Positions 45,271-57,349 of a DNA stretch of 64,000 nt are shown here, piece by piece. The notes beneath the pieces are model-generated. The model made no database searches. It was not told the origin of the DNA and saw nothing but the letters and a program-made list of their open reading frames with translations. Origin of the DNA: Deroplatys truncata (taxonomy: Eukaryota > Arthropoda > Insecta > Mantodea > Mantidae). A program made the position numbers and the translations under genes. Positions within the stretch are counted from its first letter, which is position 1, and each line of letters begins with the position of its first letter. The DNA is taken from the NCBI GenBank assembly GCA_030765065.1, contig CM060990.1:420679198-420743197 (forward strand), read 5' to 3'.

Positions 45271-45952
45271 ATAGCGAAAGAAATCCTCCGCCATTGCAAC
45301 TGTCTCCGACCTCGGAGTCTGACTGCCCGTGCGTTACCCCGGCTTGGGTGAGTAGCCCATCTATACAAAACTCACCCCAGGGTCACACCTCCCAGAACAT
45401 AGACAGAGGGACCCAATCGCCGTCAGAAATCAGCAGCCCATGCAATGGCCCCCCCGCGGGACTGCAGTTGAACAGCGGATACGAACCCATCCCCTACATG
45501 ACGACCCCGGGTGTTGGGCATGACGTCATTACCCACTCACCCACCTGCGCACCTCGTGCGCGGATATCCTTCAGGATGTATCCACGGAGGATTAAAATAT
45601 AAGGTTAAAAGCAACCAAAAGTGGGTGGGCGTTTCGCACTCAAGGTAGGCTGGCGTAGAAGGAAAAGAGATGTGAAATGAATGGAAATGGTACGAAATGT
45701 GCATAAATAGAAGAGATAATAAAGAAACGATGGTGAGGGCGTCATGGAATGAAATGCACAGAACGCACGAGAGCCTACCTGAGTCTCCCGGTCACGAGCA
45801 CGAACACACTTCGACCGGACGAGGGTGGAAGGATGATGATGGCGATGAAACGCTCGGGCACCCCGGGCACGCCAAACCCGTACTCACAAAAGGTGAGCCC
45901 CTGGGTCTGTCAATGTTAGAACGCTAATTCTAGAAATCTTCATCACGTAACC

Positions 45953-46535
45953 CACTGACGCAAAAAAGGTAACCCACACACGCTAAAAAGGTGACCCACT
46001 CACATGAAAAGGTGACCCACTCACATGAAAAGGTGACCCACTCACATGAAAAGGTGACCCACTTGCGGAAAAAGGTGAGCCATTCGCGGAAAAAGGTGAG
46101 CCACTCGTATAAAAAGGCGACTCACACACGCAAAAAGGTGACCCACTCAGGTAAAAATGGTAACCCACTCACGTATAAAAGTGACCCACTCACACAAAAA
46201 GGTGACTCACTCACCCAAAAAGGTGATCCACTCACGGAAATGGTGACCCACTCACGTAAAAAGGTGAGCCACTCACCCAAAAAGGTTACCCACTCACGAA
46301 AAAAGGTGACCCACTCAAGCAAAAAGGTGACCTACTCACGTAAAAGGGTGACCCACTCCCGCAAAAAAGGTGACTCACTCACGTAAAAAGGTGACCCACT
46401 CACGCAAAAATGTGATCCACTCTCGTAAAAAGGTGACCCATTCACACAAAAAGGTGACCCGCTCACGTAAAAGGGTGACTCATTTACGCAAAAAGATGAC
46501 CCACTCTTGCTAAAAAGGTAGCCTGCTCTCGCTAA
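45953..46535 (+). repeat. 20-21-bp minisatellite, about 28 units
   Basis: The unit is approximately AAAAAGGTGACCCACTCACG with variants GGTGAGCCACTCGT and GGTGACTCACTC. The array starts about 50 bp from the LINE 5' end, whose terminal sequence ACTCACAAAAGGTGAGCC (45890-45902 region) is nearly a unit. ORFs such as 45991-46386, which repeats a THSHEKV/THSRKKV heptad-like peptide, are translations of the array and are not supported as genes. Confidence 0.92.
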
Positions 46536-47246
46536 AAGCTCTCAGATATGTGCACCATTTTCGCTAAAGTAGGATGCATGAGCTTCAGACTCAAGCTAGG
46601 TGGACCAGTATCTCACTCAGCTTGCACATTCTCAGTGCTAACTATCAAGCAAAGTTGTGCTTTTACCCCTATGCATCCATTTCATGCTAACTGAAACTGC
46701 GTGTACTTAATGAAATAGTTATAATTAATAGAATTACAACATAAATGTGTGAATACTAAAATATTTCGTTCTGTCTAATTTGGATATGATTGTTTATATG
46801 TATCAAAGCCTGAGATCATATGTAAATACGTAAATGCCGCAAATAGTTCACTCCCCTGTTGTTGTATACGAACTCAACATCTACAGTATACATTGACTAG
46901 CTGATATATACTGTTTGAGCGTGGACACTCGTGAAGATGCTCAATTACAGTCAATTTACGAGAATCTTGATTTTTCGTATGTTTCCCATGAGAGAAGGAA
47001 TCGTTTTGTTTAGTGCTACATATAAAATAGAACTTTAAAAACAGAACAATTTCAAGACTCAAGCAACATAGAAGATGCTGTAAAGAGATGACCAGCTTTG
47101 TATTGACCACAATCCACAAACGCGATCCTGAAATCTCTTCATGTTCCGAAGATCGGGATTCTAGATGTACAGTACTTGGAACTCATTCAAGTGATCCTGA
47201 AATAGCATCAAGAGCTACCACTGATGAATGAATAAGAGCAGTTTCT

Positions 47247-47435
47247 TTGAATGAGCAAACTCAGAATAAACACACTAATGAAAGCATGCATACTAGTGTC
47301 AACTTACCAAATCTGGAAGATAGATCCAAAAAGAATATTGAGGAGATGCTATACCAGTACACTGATCCTAATGATTTGGTAGACCTGCTAAGGTTGCTAA
47401 TGATGTTCCACATACCAGATAAAAATGACTTCTGA
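47247..47435 (+). pseudogene. Unrecognised coding-like fragment in Polinton core
   Basis: 62 codons containing NLPNLEDRSKKNIEEML and LVDLLRLLMMF: a helical, protein-like sequence on the same strand as the capsid relics downstream. Upstream sequence (46900-47240) also reads as broken coding on this strand. It probably belongs to an additional Polinton gene that I cannot name. Confidence 0.35.
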
Positions 47436-47626
47436 TGCGATTAGCGAGATTATTCGGAAGATAAAGGTGGGTGGTTTTGTAGCGTGATTAGCATCTGCAG
47501 AACCTTGAAACCAGCGAAAGAATTAGAATGATCCCTCATAGGCGTTATGTTGCTGTGTAACACTAAGAGATTTCAGACTTTCAGTTCAGTCATCTGCGGT
47601 CACTTGTGATTGCAACTTCCACCACA

Positions 47627-48385
47627 ATGAGCTATACTATCGCTGTCAGTGTCAAAGAATGTGTTCTTACTTCATGACTGAATTCTCCTCTATAGATACA
47701 ACCAAGGGGCGCTTATTAGGTTGCTCTATTGAATTTTGAAACCTTTTATTCTATTCCCGATATTGATCAGAGTAATACTCAATTTCATTACATGCACAAT
47801 GACGAAATTAAGATCAATGATATATTGGTGCAACTTATGAGATTACTGATATTAATGAATACATCACAGATAACCTAGGGTGGATGAGACTGTCTTTTTA
47901 TTAGATCAATTAATAATAATGCCATGAAACCTGTAATTAAATGTCCTTTCACTATTGATTTTTTTCCAATGATTGTTCTATAGGAACGTTTGGGGCTTCA
48001 GCGGCAAAGTTATTCCAGCTAATCACCTGGCTGAATCTCATTTCCTGGTGAATATATTTAAGCTGAGCGTCATACGAATCGAGTGCAGTATTGCAACAGG
48101 CTCTTTCTTCAATGGTAAAAGTGGACACTCGATCTATCAGTTTTCCCATCTGTTACGCTTGGAAATCATATTTCACAAGATCCATCAAATCCAATTTACC
48201 TTCTATTCATAAACACCAGCTTCATAGAGCAAATCAGCCTTCGTGTAGTGTTCCAGAACAGCAATATCATTGACTTTAGAAACAAGGATATAAGCATAAT
48301 GCCCCTAGATTTTAGAAGAAGAAATCAGAGTCTCGAAGATATAATAACGACTTGTTTCGACACCCACTCCATGCTCTTCCATTGA
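47627..48385 (+). pseudogene. Polinton minor-capsid-like (penton-like) gene, disrupted
   Basis: Reading begins at an ATG in CACAATGAGCTATACT and, through several frame changes and stops, keeps blocks that recur in a conserved arthropod Polinton protein. Visible are FHYMHND (about 47790), FSGKVIPANHLAESHF and VNIFKLSVIRIECSIATGSF near 48003-48110. KSGHSIYQF follows, and then a C-terminal beta-rich block. Its place directly before the major-capsid relic suits the single-jelly-roll minor capsid or penton. I assign the role from position and remembered family resemblance, not a fold analysis. It is not functional. Confidence 0.55.
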
Positions 48386-48452
48386 CAACTAGTGTGTTAA
48401 CGTCATTTAATCAAAACTTTCTTCAGGCATTGGGCTTTAGAATCCTATAATC

Positions 48453-49341
48453 ATGGATATCACCAATGTCACTGGGATGGAGAGATTCGACGATGAGTTT
48501 GCTAAAGAAGAGGAACATGTATTTTTGCCGTATAATACATCAGCTCTGGACGCTAATGACGAGATTAGAATCCCTTGTCAAGCTGAGCATTTATATACTT
48601 TACCTAGTTGAAGTTATCTAAACATCAATGGAAATATTACTAAATCTAATGGAGCAGCTACTACTGCAAAACTTATACACAATAGACAGTCGGTATTGGT
48701 GTTATTTCGAACTGTATTATACCGCCTCAGGATGAAGAGAATGCTGCTGTTAAACCTGCACTAATCGAGTGGAGAATGCCTGTGATTCGACTTTCTGATG
48801 CTGAGGTCCTCAAAAGTGCCAAGCTGGATAAGACTCTGTTTCGCCCATTTAGGACCATGGATCTGCATACTCAACCTGCTGTGCCGCAATCATTTACCTG
48901 GAATTTCGCCACCACTTAAAACGGAGAAGCCGAGATTTGTCATTTTTGGTGCTCTGACTTTAAGATCGAGTAATGCAACTAAAGACTGATGCCTTTATAA
49001 CCATTGTAGCTAGCTAATTTGAGACTTTATCTTAATACTGAATGTTATCCCTATCGCGATAGGAGCTTTGACTTTGGAAACTCGAGATTTGCATCATTGC
49101 ATGATATATACTCAAGCTCCTATTATGAAAAAGAGAATTGTCCTTTATTGAAGAGAAAAGATTACTTAAATTTGCTCCTATATTTGTTATAGATTGCTCT
49201 CATCAACCAGAGGAAGTTGTAAATGGCTGTGTCAACATCAGAATAGAAATTCAAGCTAGTGCAAATATCTCTGTACAGACCTTCTTGTATTGTATAATAA
49301 TTCATGATAAGTATTTACATGCAAGCCTCTGCTTCATGTGA
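48453..49341 (+). pseudogene. Polinton major-capsid-like (double jelly-roll) gene, disrupted
   Basis: Starts MDITNVTGMERFDDEF and keeps an N-terminal block through NDEIRIPCQAEHLYTLPS, where a TGA (48609-48611) breaks it. Later pieces are ALIEWRMPVIRLSDAEVL, a Gln-Ser-Phe-Thr-Trp block with PRFVIFGALT (48890-48960), a segment near 49050-49130, and a final APIFVIDCSHQPEE block with IRIEIQAS near 49160-49260. Their order matches the major capsid protein of arthropod Polintons. The total of about 300 codons is short for the family, so the middle is probably deleted. Several stops and shifts remain; it is inert. Confidence 0.68.
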
Positions 49342-50351
49342 TGCAGCTTATATTTTAAACTAATCATTGTAAGGATTTATTCTTCATTAGGAATGTAAAG
49401 ATTTTAATGAACAAAAACATATAAAACATACCTTCATTCTTTATTATTATTGTTATTATTATTTATCGTGCATTTCCATCACTTTCCTCCTCCAACTCAT
49501 CGTTTCTGTATATGACGATTCACTTGTAACGGATAGATTATGCAAATTTCTTTATTATTTAAATGAAAGTCTCTTTATTTTCGTAATTTGTATTCCCACA
49601 CAGCAAACAGTCTTGATACTGTTAATGTATGCAGGGTTCATGTCTTTTTAGGGTACAAATTTCATCACTATTTAAAAGTGTTTTTACAGTCATCTAAATT
49701 ACTGCTCACAATTCTTATTTTCTGCGAATATAGGGAGACTCGCTCAAGCTAACTCTCGGTTATGCATTGCTTTGTATAAAAAATAGTCCGTGTTTTATCA
49801 TCGTATGCCCTGGAGTGTTATATAAGAATCCTGTCTTAACATGTTTCGGTGATGTAGATGTCTCAGCACACGCGGCTTGTCGAAATGTTTCCTGGAGGTG
49901 ACGACGTTGGTTACTCTAACCTCCAAGGACGTTAGCAGGCTTTCCTGAACTGCAATCTGTTCTTATTCTTCCCCTATTCCGTCTGAAACATTACACAATG
50001 AAAGTCTTAGAAAACATGTTTTTTTAGTAAAGGTAGCCTGGAAGAACTGCATTTTTTGTTATGAAACATGTAGAATGAAACAATAGAGATTTGTATAAAC
50101 ATTCGAATATCAGGAGCTATTTCAATGTGAAAGAGATATATCCTTATATATATCTGTGTGAATTTGTGGTTTTATGAATTTTAAATTCTATAACATGTAT
50201 CTTTTGTATCTTTATATGTAATATCAATGACTCAGCTGTTTTATTTGTGAATTTTTCTCGTATTAAAATAGGAAAACATTGAATACTTAAGTTTGACATT
50301 TCTACAGACCCTCGCTGCGTGTGCAAAAGACAATTTACATGCCATAAATTT

Positions 50352-50522
50352 TCACATCTCTGCCATGTCCTTATATTCGAGATATAATTTTCCAGTCATT
50401 TCTGCAGGCACTTGATCGGCTAACGAATAATAGCATTCAGGCAAGAACACATGGCAATCACCCAGCGTAGATGCAATCCTGTTACTGTATCTTGTTTGAG
50501 CTCTCTTTAAGGTCTTTTTCAT
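50352..50522 (-). pseudogene. Short minus-strand coding-like relic in Polinton core
   Basis: A 56-codon frame from MKKTLKRAQTRYSNRIASTL through CHVFLPECYYSLADQV to a TGA. The same frame continues beyond it (KFMACKLSFAHAARVC), suggesting a stop inside a longer former gene. It faces the capsid relics. It looks like real coding sequence but I do not recognise it. Confidence 0.35.
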
Positions 50523-51033
50523 ATTTAAGACCTATTTTGGGATCTTGAAATCACCGAGTCGGCAGAAAACTGTCCTCTTCGGCCATTTTGCTGAGTCTAT
50601 CTGCTAATAAAAAGGTAATTTATATTATGGAATCGCACCAACAAGAGAAGTATTCTCACACTCTCATTCCGTCAGATGTTGCCATTCAAAGCCTAGCACA
50701 ATCACCACCGCTAGCCATTGCACCAAGATTAACTCCAACTCTATTACCGCAATACTTTAGAAATATACACTTAATCGTTAGCGCAGAAGATTTTCTCCCT
50801 ATTATTTCATATTTTGATTCACATTTCAGTTGTTAGTTTCCAACTTTCCCTTATTCTCCAAAGAATCAGTATACAATATGGCATTCCTGTACGCTTTATA
50901 CTCTGTTATCGCAGAATACCATTACACTTCACTACAATCACAAGAAACGTTATTTTTCCAGAGTTACACAGATTTTAAGCTTCTATAATCGAAGCTGGTA
51001 ATGCTTTAATAAATATATTTTAGTAATTTAGCT

Positions 51034-54000
51034 CCCCTGCATCTTCCAGCATATTATATTTACTCAAAGCTGGTATGATTCATAAGCTTGAATATATAAG
51101 AAATCACCACTTCGGGTTTCGAACTGTGTACTTTAAAGTAATTTTTGTCATGATAACGATATTTCGGGAGCTGCTACTCTGTTTAATTTTTATTTGACGT
51201 GTCATCTAAATTATGTTAGAAGCTATTAAAATTTTATGTAAATTTGATTTAATCTGCATTGGAAGCCAGAACACCGGAAACAAAATTATTTATAATATTA
51301 GTTTGACATGTTTAAAAGAGCTGTATGCAGTTATGACATTAACCTAAGTGATATATCCTAGAGTATAGAGGAAAATTGAGGAAATAATTAAAAGATCGGG
51401 ATTCGAACTAAGGACTACTTACAGTCAATTATATGCAGTATTAATTGTCCATCATAGGAGCTAGCAATCATGCTTTGTTTCGCACCTGTATCCCTGCTAA
51501 GTTTTTACATAAAAGAGATTTTAAAATTAAAGATCGAAGCCATGAGGTCTGGTACCCTAATAAACATTCACAGGATCTGCCTAATGTCGTAAACGTAATA
51601 AGGTTTATTCGGTGTCTTTTATCTTAATTATTTCCCGAGTTATTAAATTTAAAAATAAATTTCATTTAATCAGTATTCGAACTCAGAACACCAGAAACAA
51701 AGGTATTTATAATATTAATTTGACATATTTTAAAGACCTGTATGTAGTTACAGTATCAATCTAAGTCATATATTCTAGAGTATAGAGGAAAATTAAGGAA
51801 GTCATTGAAAGATCGGGATTCGAACTAAGGACAACTGATTGGTAATTATATACAGTATTAATTACCCATCATAGGAGCTATCAACCATGTTTTGGTTCAC
51901 CCCTCTACCTCTGTTCGTTTCTGAGATAATGGAGATTTAAAAATTAAGGATCGAACACATCACGCCAGCATCTAGGTATACATTCACAAGAAACTACCTC
52001 ATGACGTAAATGTAATAAAGTTTATTTGGCGTCTTTATCTTAATTAGTTTTGCCGTTATTAGAAGATGAATTTGTAATCACTCCTAGGATTCGAACCCTA
52101 GCATCCCGACCAGTTTGGAACAATTCGTATATGGAGCGTCGCATTCCAAGGTTATAATTAGTTTTTATTGCACCCTATTATCTCTTTTGATTCAGGGTGT
52201 GTGCGTGTGCGTGTGTGTATGTGCATGCGTGTGCATGTGTGTGCGGGTGTGTGTATGTGCTTGTATGTGTATGTGTGTGTGCATGAGTGTGTATGCGTGT
52301 GTGCATGAGTGTGTATGCGTGTGCGTGTGGCTGTGGGTGTGCGTGCGTGCGTGACTGCGAGTGTGTACGTGCACTGGTGTATGTATGTGTTTGTATACGC
52401 ATGAGGTGTGTGAATGCGAGTGTGTAATGGCTCTTTGCATGTATGTATGTATGTATATATGAATGCATGGATGTATGCAAGTCGAGAAGAAAGAAAGAAA
52501 TAGATAGAAAAAGGAAAAACAAAGAAAATAAGAATCGTGTCTAGGTATCGGGATACCAGTGTATACTCCAGGGTTTAATATAAATAATTATATTTGTTAA
52601 ATGCATTTTTCATCTGACCGCGTATACTCACCTAGTTTAATATTTATTAAGCATTAGAGTTTCGTCAGGTAAGATTCGAGCTAGGAGCTCGGGTACATAA
52701 GAATACCACTCATTGAAACGTCGTAATGACATATAATAAATTAAATTATATTTGCTAAATACATTTTAACCTGTCCGTGCATGCTTCAATAATTTCATGG
52801 TTATTAAGCATTAGAATTTCTGGTAAGATTCAAACTAGAAGCTCTGGGCACCTAAGGATATCCTACATTAGTTGGGGTAATGATATATAAAAGATTAAAT
52901 TATATTTGCTAAACACATTTTAATCTATTCGTGCATGTTTCCATAATTTAATATTTATTAAGCATTAGAGTTTCGCTGGGTAAGAATCGAGCTAGGACAT
53001 TTAGGTAACCGATAACGTCCTTCATTAATCAGGGTAATGATATAATATTATTAAAGCATAAAGTTTTCATTAGCAATAAACTTTTTGATTGCAGTAAGAA
53101 TGGAACACCGATCTATGGATATCTAAGTATACAGAGAGGTTTAATGTATGTAATGATATATGTTAAATACATTTTGATAGCACTGTTTGAAAGAGCCGAT
53201 AGAAGCGTAATTAGAGAGCTTGTGGTACATCCGTAGGACTTCGTGAAGACACTCAGAGCGAACTGGCCTCGGGGCAAAGCCAACGTCATGATGGAGGGCT
53301 CGAGCGGTGGTTGAATTTTTTACGGTCTAGCAGGTAAATTGACCTCTCTGTCTTTCCCATCGATCAAACAAAGACAGGGCAAGTATAAAGCCTCCACGAG
53401 TTTCTTTTGTTACATTCGCCTAGCATGCACGTGTCCGGAAAATGGAAAGGGATATAATAGAATCTGTTCCTTTGTCAATCAAGCTTTTCTTATACGGCTG
53501 TGGAAGCGGGGTGCTGCACAGGTGGTCTTTCTAAAGAAGCCTTGCTCTAGGCAATAGAAAGGGATACAATAGCATCTGTCCCTTTGTTAGCTCTGGTCAA
53601 GCCTTTCTATTCTTCTTTTGCACGTGTTCGTCAAACAATGCGACTGCGAGGTGGCATTCCTAAAAGTACACACTGGGAATTCAATAGAGCTGAGACAATA
53701 GCGTCTGATCCTTTGTCCAGCATACTCTATTGTACATTTTGACAGGTGATGGATAACCTTTTGTTCTTTTGCACGTGGTCGTTAAACAATGCGACTGGGG
53801 GGTGGGTTGCTGCAGGTGCCGAAGTGCACGTGTCCTGATATGGAGTGGGTAGAATAACGTCTCCGCCTTTGTTACAGAAGCGTAATTTATTATTCTATTG
53901 TTCATTTTGACAGGTGATTAACAGCCTTAATTGCTTACATGTTAAGCTTCCATTATACTCAAGAAAATTTATAATCCTCGGCTACAAGCAAAAGACACCG

Positions 54001-54092
54001 GGAGGTGGGGAGGTGGTGGGAGAGACCTCGTTTGGATATGAATACACTTTCCTGCATATTAAGTGAGCTGGAATTCCCATTCTGCCCCTACT
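51034..54092 (-). repeat. Right terminal inverted repeat of the Polinton
   Basis: Reverse-complement counterpart of 37003-39973, with all landmarks in mirrored order. They are the inner GATGCAGGGG end (51034-51044), TTCGAA motifs (for example 51117, 51402, 51678, 51820, 52091), the GT-rich tract, the subterminal repeats (53500-53760) and the terminus CCCCTACT (54085-54092). The arms differ by scattered substitutions and small indels, so they are old and are not an assembly duplication. Confidence 0.88.
52190..52445 (-). repeat. GT-rich microsatellite in right arm
   Basis: A degenerate GTGTGTATGTGC-type tract, the complement of the CA tract in the left arm. The two have diverged in length and interruption pattern. 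The Cys/Val-rich ORF at 52115-52354 is a translation of the tract. Confidence 0.92.
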
Positions 54093-54139
54093 TTAGGTGT
54101 TATACATTTTTCCAGTCCTTCTCTAAGATTGGCGCCCTC

Positions 54140-54240
54140 TTTTAAAGAACGAAGGTGTTCCGAGGGTGGAATGCGTGTGTCTTGTATTTATGATACGAAA
54201 TGTTTACCTGGAGTGCTTTTTGTCTTAAAGGAGAGCGAAG
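54140..54240 (+). repeat. 29-bp minisatellite family, block 6 (remnant)
   Basis: GGGTGGAATGCGTGTGTCTTGTATT and GATACGAAATGTTTACCTGGAGTGCT are recognisable units just outside the right Polinton end. They indicate that the Polinton right flank was minisatellite-bearing DNA. Confidence 0.6.
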
Positions 54241-56510
54241 CACAAAAGTGAATATTTCATTCACCACATTACTTTAGCTGCCATCAGGAATTTATTAGCA
54301 ACACGCGCAGTCCCATTGTCCTGAAGTCAATTGTTATCTTATTCAATACACGTGTGACGTCATCAGATCACCCAACTGCTGGGAAACAAGATAAAACACC
54401 ATAAAAAGCTATGAAGCATTTCGAGGTTTAAACGACAAACAAGGTCTTCATGTGAGTTAAATAGAGGAAGTCATAGTTTGTTTATATAAACAGAGAGCTG
54501 ACCTAAAAGTTAACCAATCACTTCTCACAATACAGTTAACACTATTTGATAGGCATTAGTCCGGCTTCTGTTTTTAAAATGAGTGAATGTGGTATCCGAA
54601 CTTATCACTTTGGAAAAAAAGAAAGGATTTTGAATAATTACACTATTCTGACAGCGATTCCGAAGCAGTTAATGTGAGCACCGACAAGAGTCCTGGTTCT
54701 ATCCATTGGTGTAATACAATGAATGTATAAACATGAATAATGATGAAAATACCTATGTATTGCTCGGACTATGAAAACGCGTCATACCATCACCACTGTT
54801 TTTCTCCCCTGCGGTTTTAATTGTTTTCATTAGGCTTTTAGACAAATACCGTACGTCGCATACATGCTGAACTTCTGAATACTGAGTTTTTAACAGATAC
54901 CTTACAATGTCTGGCGGACAGAAAAACATAATTATACTCGTTTTCTGTTTTGCAGTTGTCACAAGCAGGTTTTTCCAAATCGCCTTTTACAAGTTCAAAA
55001 TCAATAGCTTTTGCGGGAATTTAAATCCATGACAGAATATAATAAACACTAGGCTGAAAGTCCTGGGGAGTCACACAGACCATTTCTTGCCAATCATATA
55101 GGTTTACTACTAATTGTTTTATAAACCCAAGTCTTGTTTTTATTTTCTTGACCCCAAAATGTTCTAAAATTGATACTGCCATGTTTCGAATGGTTTTGTC
55201 AAATGTAGGACTTGAAAACATAGCCAAGCCCACTGATTTGCAAAAGGACATATTGTATACAGTATACCAGATGATAAAAATAATAAAGATCTTGCTATTA
55301 AAGCATTTCCTTACGATTTCTTTACTGATAAATTTTGTGAGTTCCACGTGAATGTATTACCCCAGTAACATATTGCTCTAACACATACCATTGTTCCTGT
55401 AATGTAATCGGAAGTAGTTTTGACTTCATTTCTACGTAAAACGCATATACCTACCTTGAAAAACAAAAGTAGAGATGTTCAGGCAACAGTGAAATGGCCA
55501 GCTGTAGCTTCATTTCCATGTGAGCTCATCATCATCTATTCCTCCTCGCAAACATTTGTACCAGAAGCTGAAGTATCAGTTTCGTATAAACCTTATCATT
55601 GATTATTTCGTAGATATTTTCAGGTCCTAACAATATGTATTTCCTTATAATTTCAGTACCTAGCCCACACTGTACTCAATTCTTAGTCTTTTCATCACCT
55701 TGTATTCCGAATTCTCTTCTGCTACTGTTACCATTCACCACTTTCATTATCAATCTTGGCGTAATTAACCCCATTATCCCAAAGCTCAGAAACTGTACTT
55801 TTACGAATTCTAGCCTCATATCGTTCTGTTCTTTGTCGTTTGACATGGGATGAAGATGGCGAGGGACCAATTGTCTTATTAGAACTTGGTCTTATGGAAA
55901 ACTTTTTCATTTATCCTTATAGTAGGAAGAGTTCCAGGTTTTAATGAAGGCCCTCTGAAACTTTCATCTGACGTAAGGTGCTTTTTAAAAATCTGTTATG
56001 CTCATGTCCTTAAACTGAAAGGAACACAAACGAGCTCCGAAACCAGGCGAAACATTTTACTTTTGCAAAATTCTACCCATATCCTATATCTTTTGGGAGA
56101 TGTGCCTCTATTTGAAGAATTATGAAAATGGATTTCCTCGTGTGTTTTACTTTTCCCACTACTGCCATACGCACTATACAGAAATATTTTATTTTTCACA
56201 ATATTACGTTGTTTGTATAATACTAAAGTGACTTAGTAGCACTATCAGCAGAAGTCCACAACAAAATATACTTCTCCTGAACTTGAAATATCACCAAGAA
56301 CAATAATAAAGACGTATTACTGCACGTGTTGCAGTGATTGTGTTGTAATCCCAAAGCTCCCTGCAACGCATAGCCTGCGCTGATAGACGTATGACGCACA
56401 TGTTATTTTGCTTACGCAGCGATAACAGTATGGCGGTGTGTAGAAATAATCTTACCAATGCATTTTATAGGGCATATCTTTCATTTAGGAAGCAACATGA
56501 TTTTTGTGTT
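54241..56510. other. Coding-like minus-strand fragments, unrecognised
   Basis: Three minus-strand open stretches look protein-like and may belong to one broken gene. They are 55728-55910 (SHVKRQRTERYEARIRKSTV, then ELWDNGVNYAKIDNES), 55021-55347 (MELTKFISKEIVRKCF, then FDKTIRNMAVSILEHFGVKK) and 54753-54962, whose alternative frame has a CDNC pair. Composition and order suggest a transposase-like gene, but I cannot place it. The rest of the segment is AT-rich without visible structure. Confidence 0.35.
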
Positions 56511-56514
56511 TCGC

Positions 56515-57345
56515 TCTTCTTTAAGCTCTGCACCTTCTGTTACAGATGTGAAATAATTATGTCCTGTGTTACGAATGCGGGATGTTGGATTAATGATGCG
56601 AAATGTTTACCTGAAGTGCTACTTATCCTAAGCTCTGTATCTCCTATTAAGATGTGGGATGTTTGTACCCTGTGTTATGTTCGGAATATGTGTCAGCTGT
56701 GATATTGTGCGAAGCTTTATATCTACTGTTAATGATGGAAATGTTAGAGTCCTGCGTTATGGATGTGGAATATTTACACTTTGTGGTACTGATTTGGAAT
56801 GTTTGGACCTTGTATTACTGATGCGGAATATTTGCCTTTTTATAGATGAGAAGCTTTGTACCTTCTGTTAATAATATAGAACCTTTTGCCCTGCGTTATG
56901 GATGAGCAATGTTTGTGTCCTTTGTTACCGGTGTGGACTGCCTCCATGTAGTGCTAAGCTCTAAATGGGTCGATTGTTACGGGTATAGAATATATGCATC
57001 CCTTGTGCGAATGTGGAATTTTTGTTTCTTCTACTACGGATGTGGAATGTTTGGCTGCTGTTATATAATGTCAAACTTTGTAACTTCTGTTACAGAATTG
57101 GAATGTTTGCACGCGCTCTTACCGTAGGATATGTTTGTGTTCTGTGTTCTGATAAGCGACGTTTGCACACACTACTACTGGTGTGGTCCTGTGTGACTTG
57201 TGCAATTGGAAGTGTACTGTTTATGTTGTGGATTACTGACGTGGAACGGGGTCCTCTGTATTACTGGTGCAGCTTCTATCTTCTGTTGCTGATGTGGAAT
57301 ATTTGTATTCATTGCTAGCGATTCAAATATTTATACCCCGCATTA
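56515..57345 (+). repeat. 29-bp minisatellite family, block 7
   Basis: About 28 units with clear cycles: GAAGCTTTGTACCTTCT, GTTAnTGATGTGGAATGTTT...GTCCTGC, GTTATGGATGTGGAATATTT and GTTACTGATGCGGAATATTTGCC. A period of about 115 bp (four units) is suggested. SINE copy 3 interrupts it on the right. Confidence 0.82.
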
Positions 57346-57349
57346 CTAA

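Larger units (their letters stand above)
39974..45902 (-). mobile_element. RNase H-bearing I-type LINE, copy C, near full length
   Basis: A 5.9-kb minus-strand insertion with 5' UTR, ORF1, ORF2 and 3' UTR. The 3' tail ends in CATCATCATCAA next to the left Polinton arm. The 5' terminus at 45902 matches copy B. It sits at the boundary between arm and core, so it entered the Polinton after the arms existed. A clear target duplication is not visible. All ORFs are broken. Confidence 0.92.
45903..51033. other. Polinton core (unique region between arms)
   Basis: 5.1 kb between the nested LINE and the right arm. It contains the 20-bp minisatellite, then plus-strand capsid-like relics (47627-49341) and a minus-strand 56-codon relic (50352-50522). 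Parts of 46540-47620 look coding on the plus strand in broken frames (for example 47247-47435) but are unrecognised. 49440-49470 is a (TTA)n tract and 49345-50340 shows no recognisable gene. Confidence 0.7.
37003..54092. mobile_element. Polinton/Maverick-like element with ~3-kb terminal inverted repeats
   Basis: Two inverted arms (37003-39973 and 51034-54092) bracket a core that contains capsid-like genes. Both outer ends read AGTAGGGGnAGAATGGGAAT inward. Polintons characteristically start with AG and end with TC or similar and make 6-bp target duplications. Here the flanking hexamers are TTAAAT (36997-37002) and TTAGGT (54093-54098), a 4/6 match. The span is 17.1 kb, or about 11.2 kb without the nested LINE. 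I see no trace of the B-family DNA polymerase, integrase, ATPase or protease, so most of the replication module is gone. The capsid genes are heavily mutated, so the element is a fossil. Confidence 0.8.

Noticed and set aside
45991-46386. 131-codon repetitive ORF resembling a heptad-repeat protein
   Set aside because: The reading frame follows the 20-21-bp minisatellite; unit-length changes break it, and the opposite strand gives equally long repetitive ORFs.
37003-54092. Arms as an assembly artefact or recent segmental inversion
   Set aside because: The arms differ by many scattered substitutions and indels, and the microsatellites differ in length, so they are old and independent.
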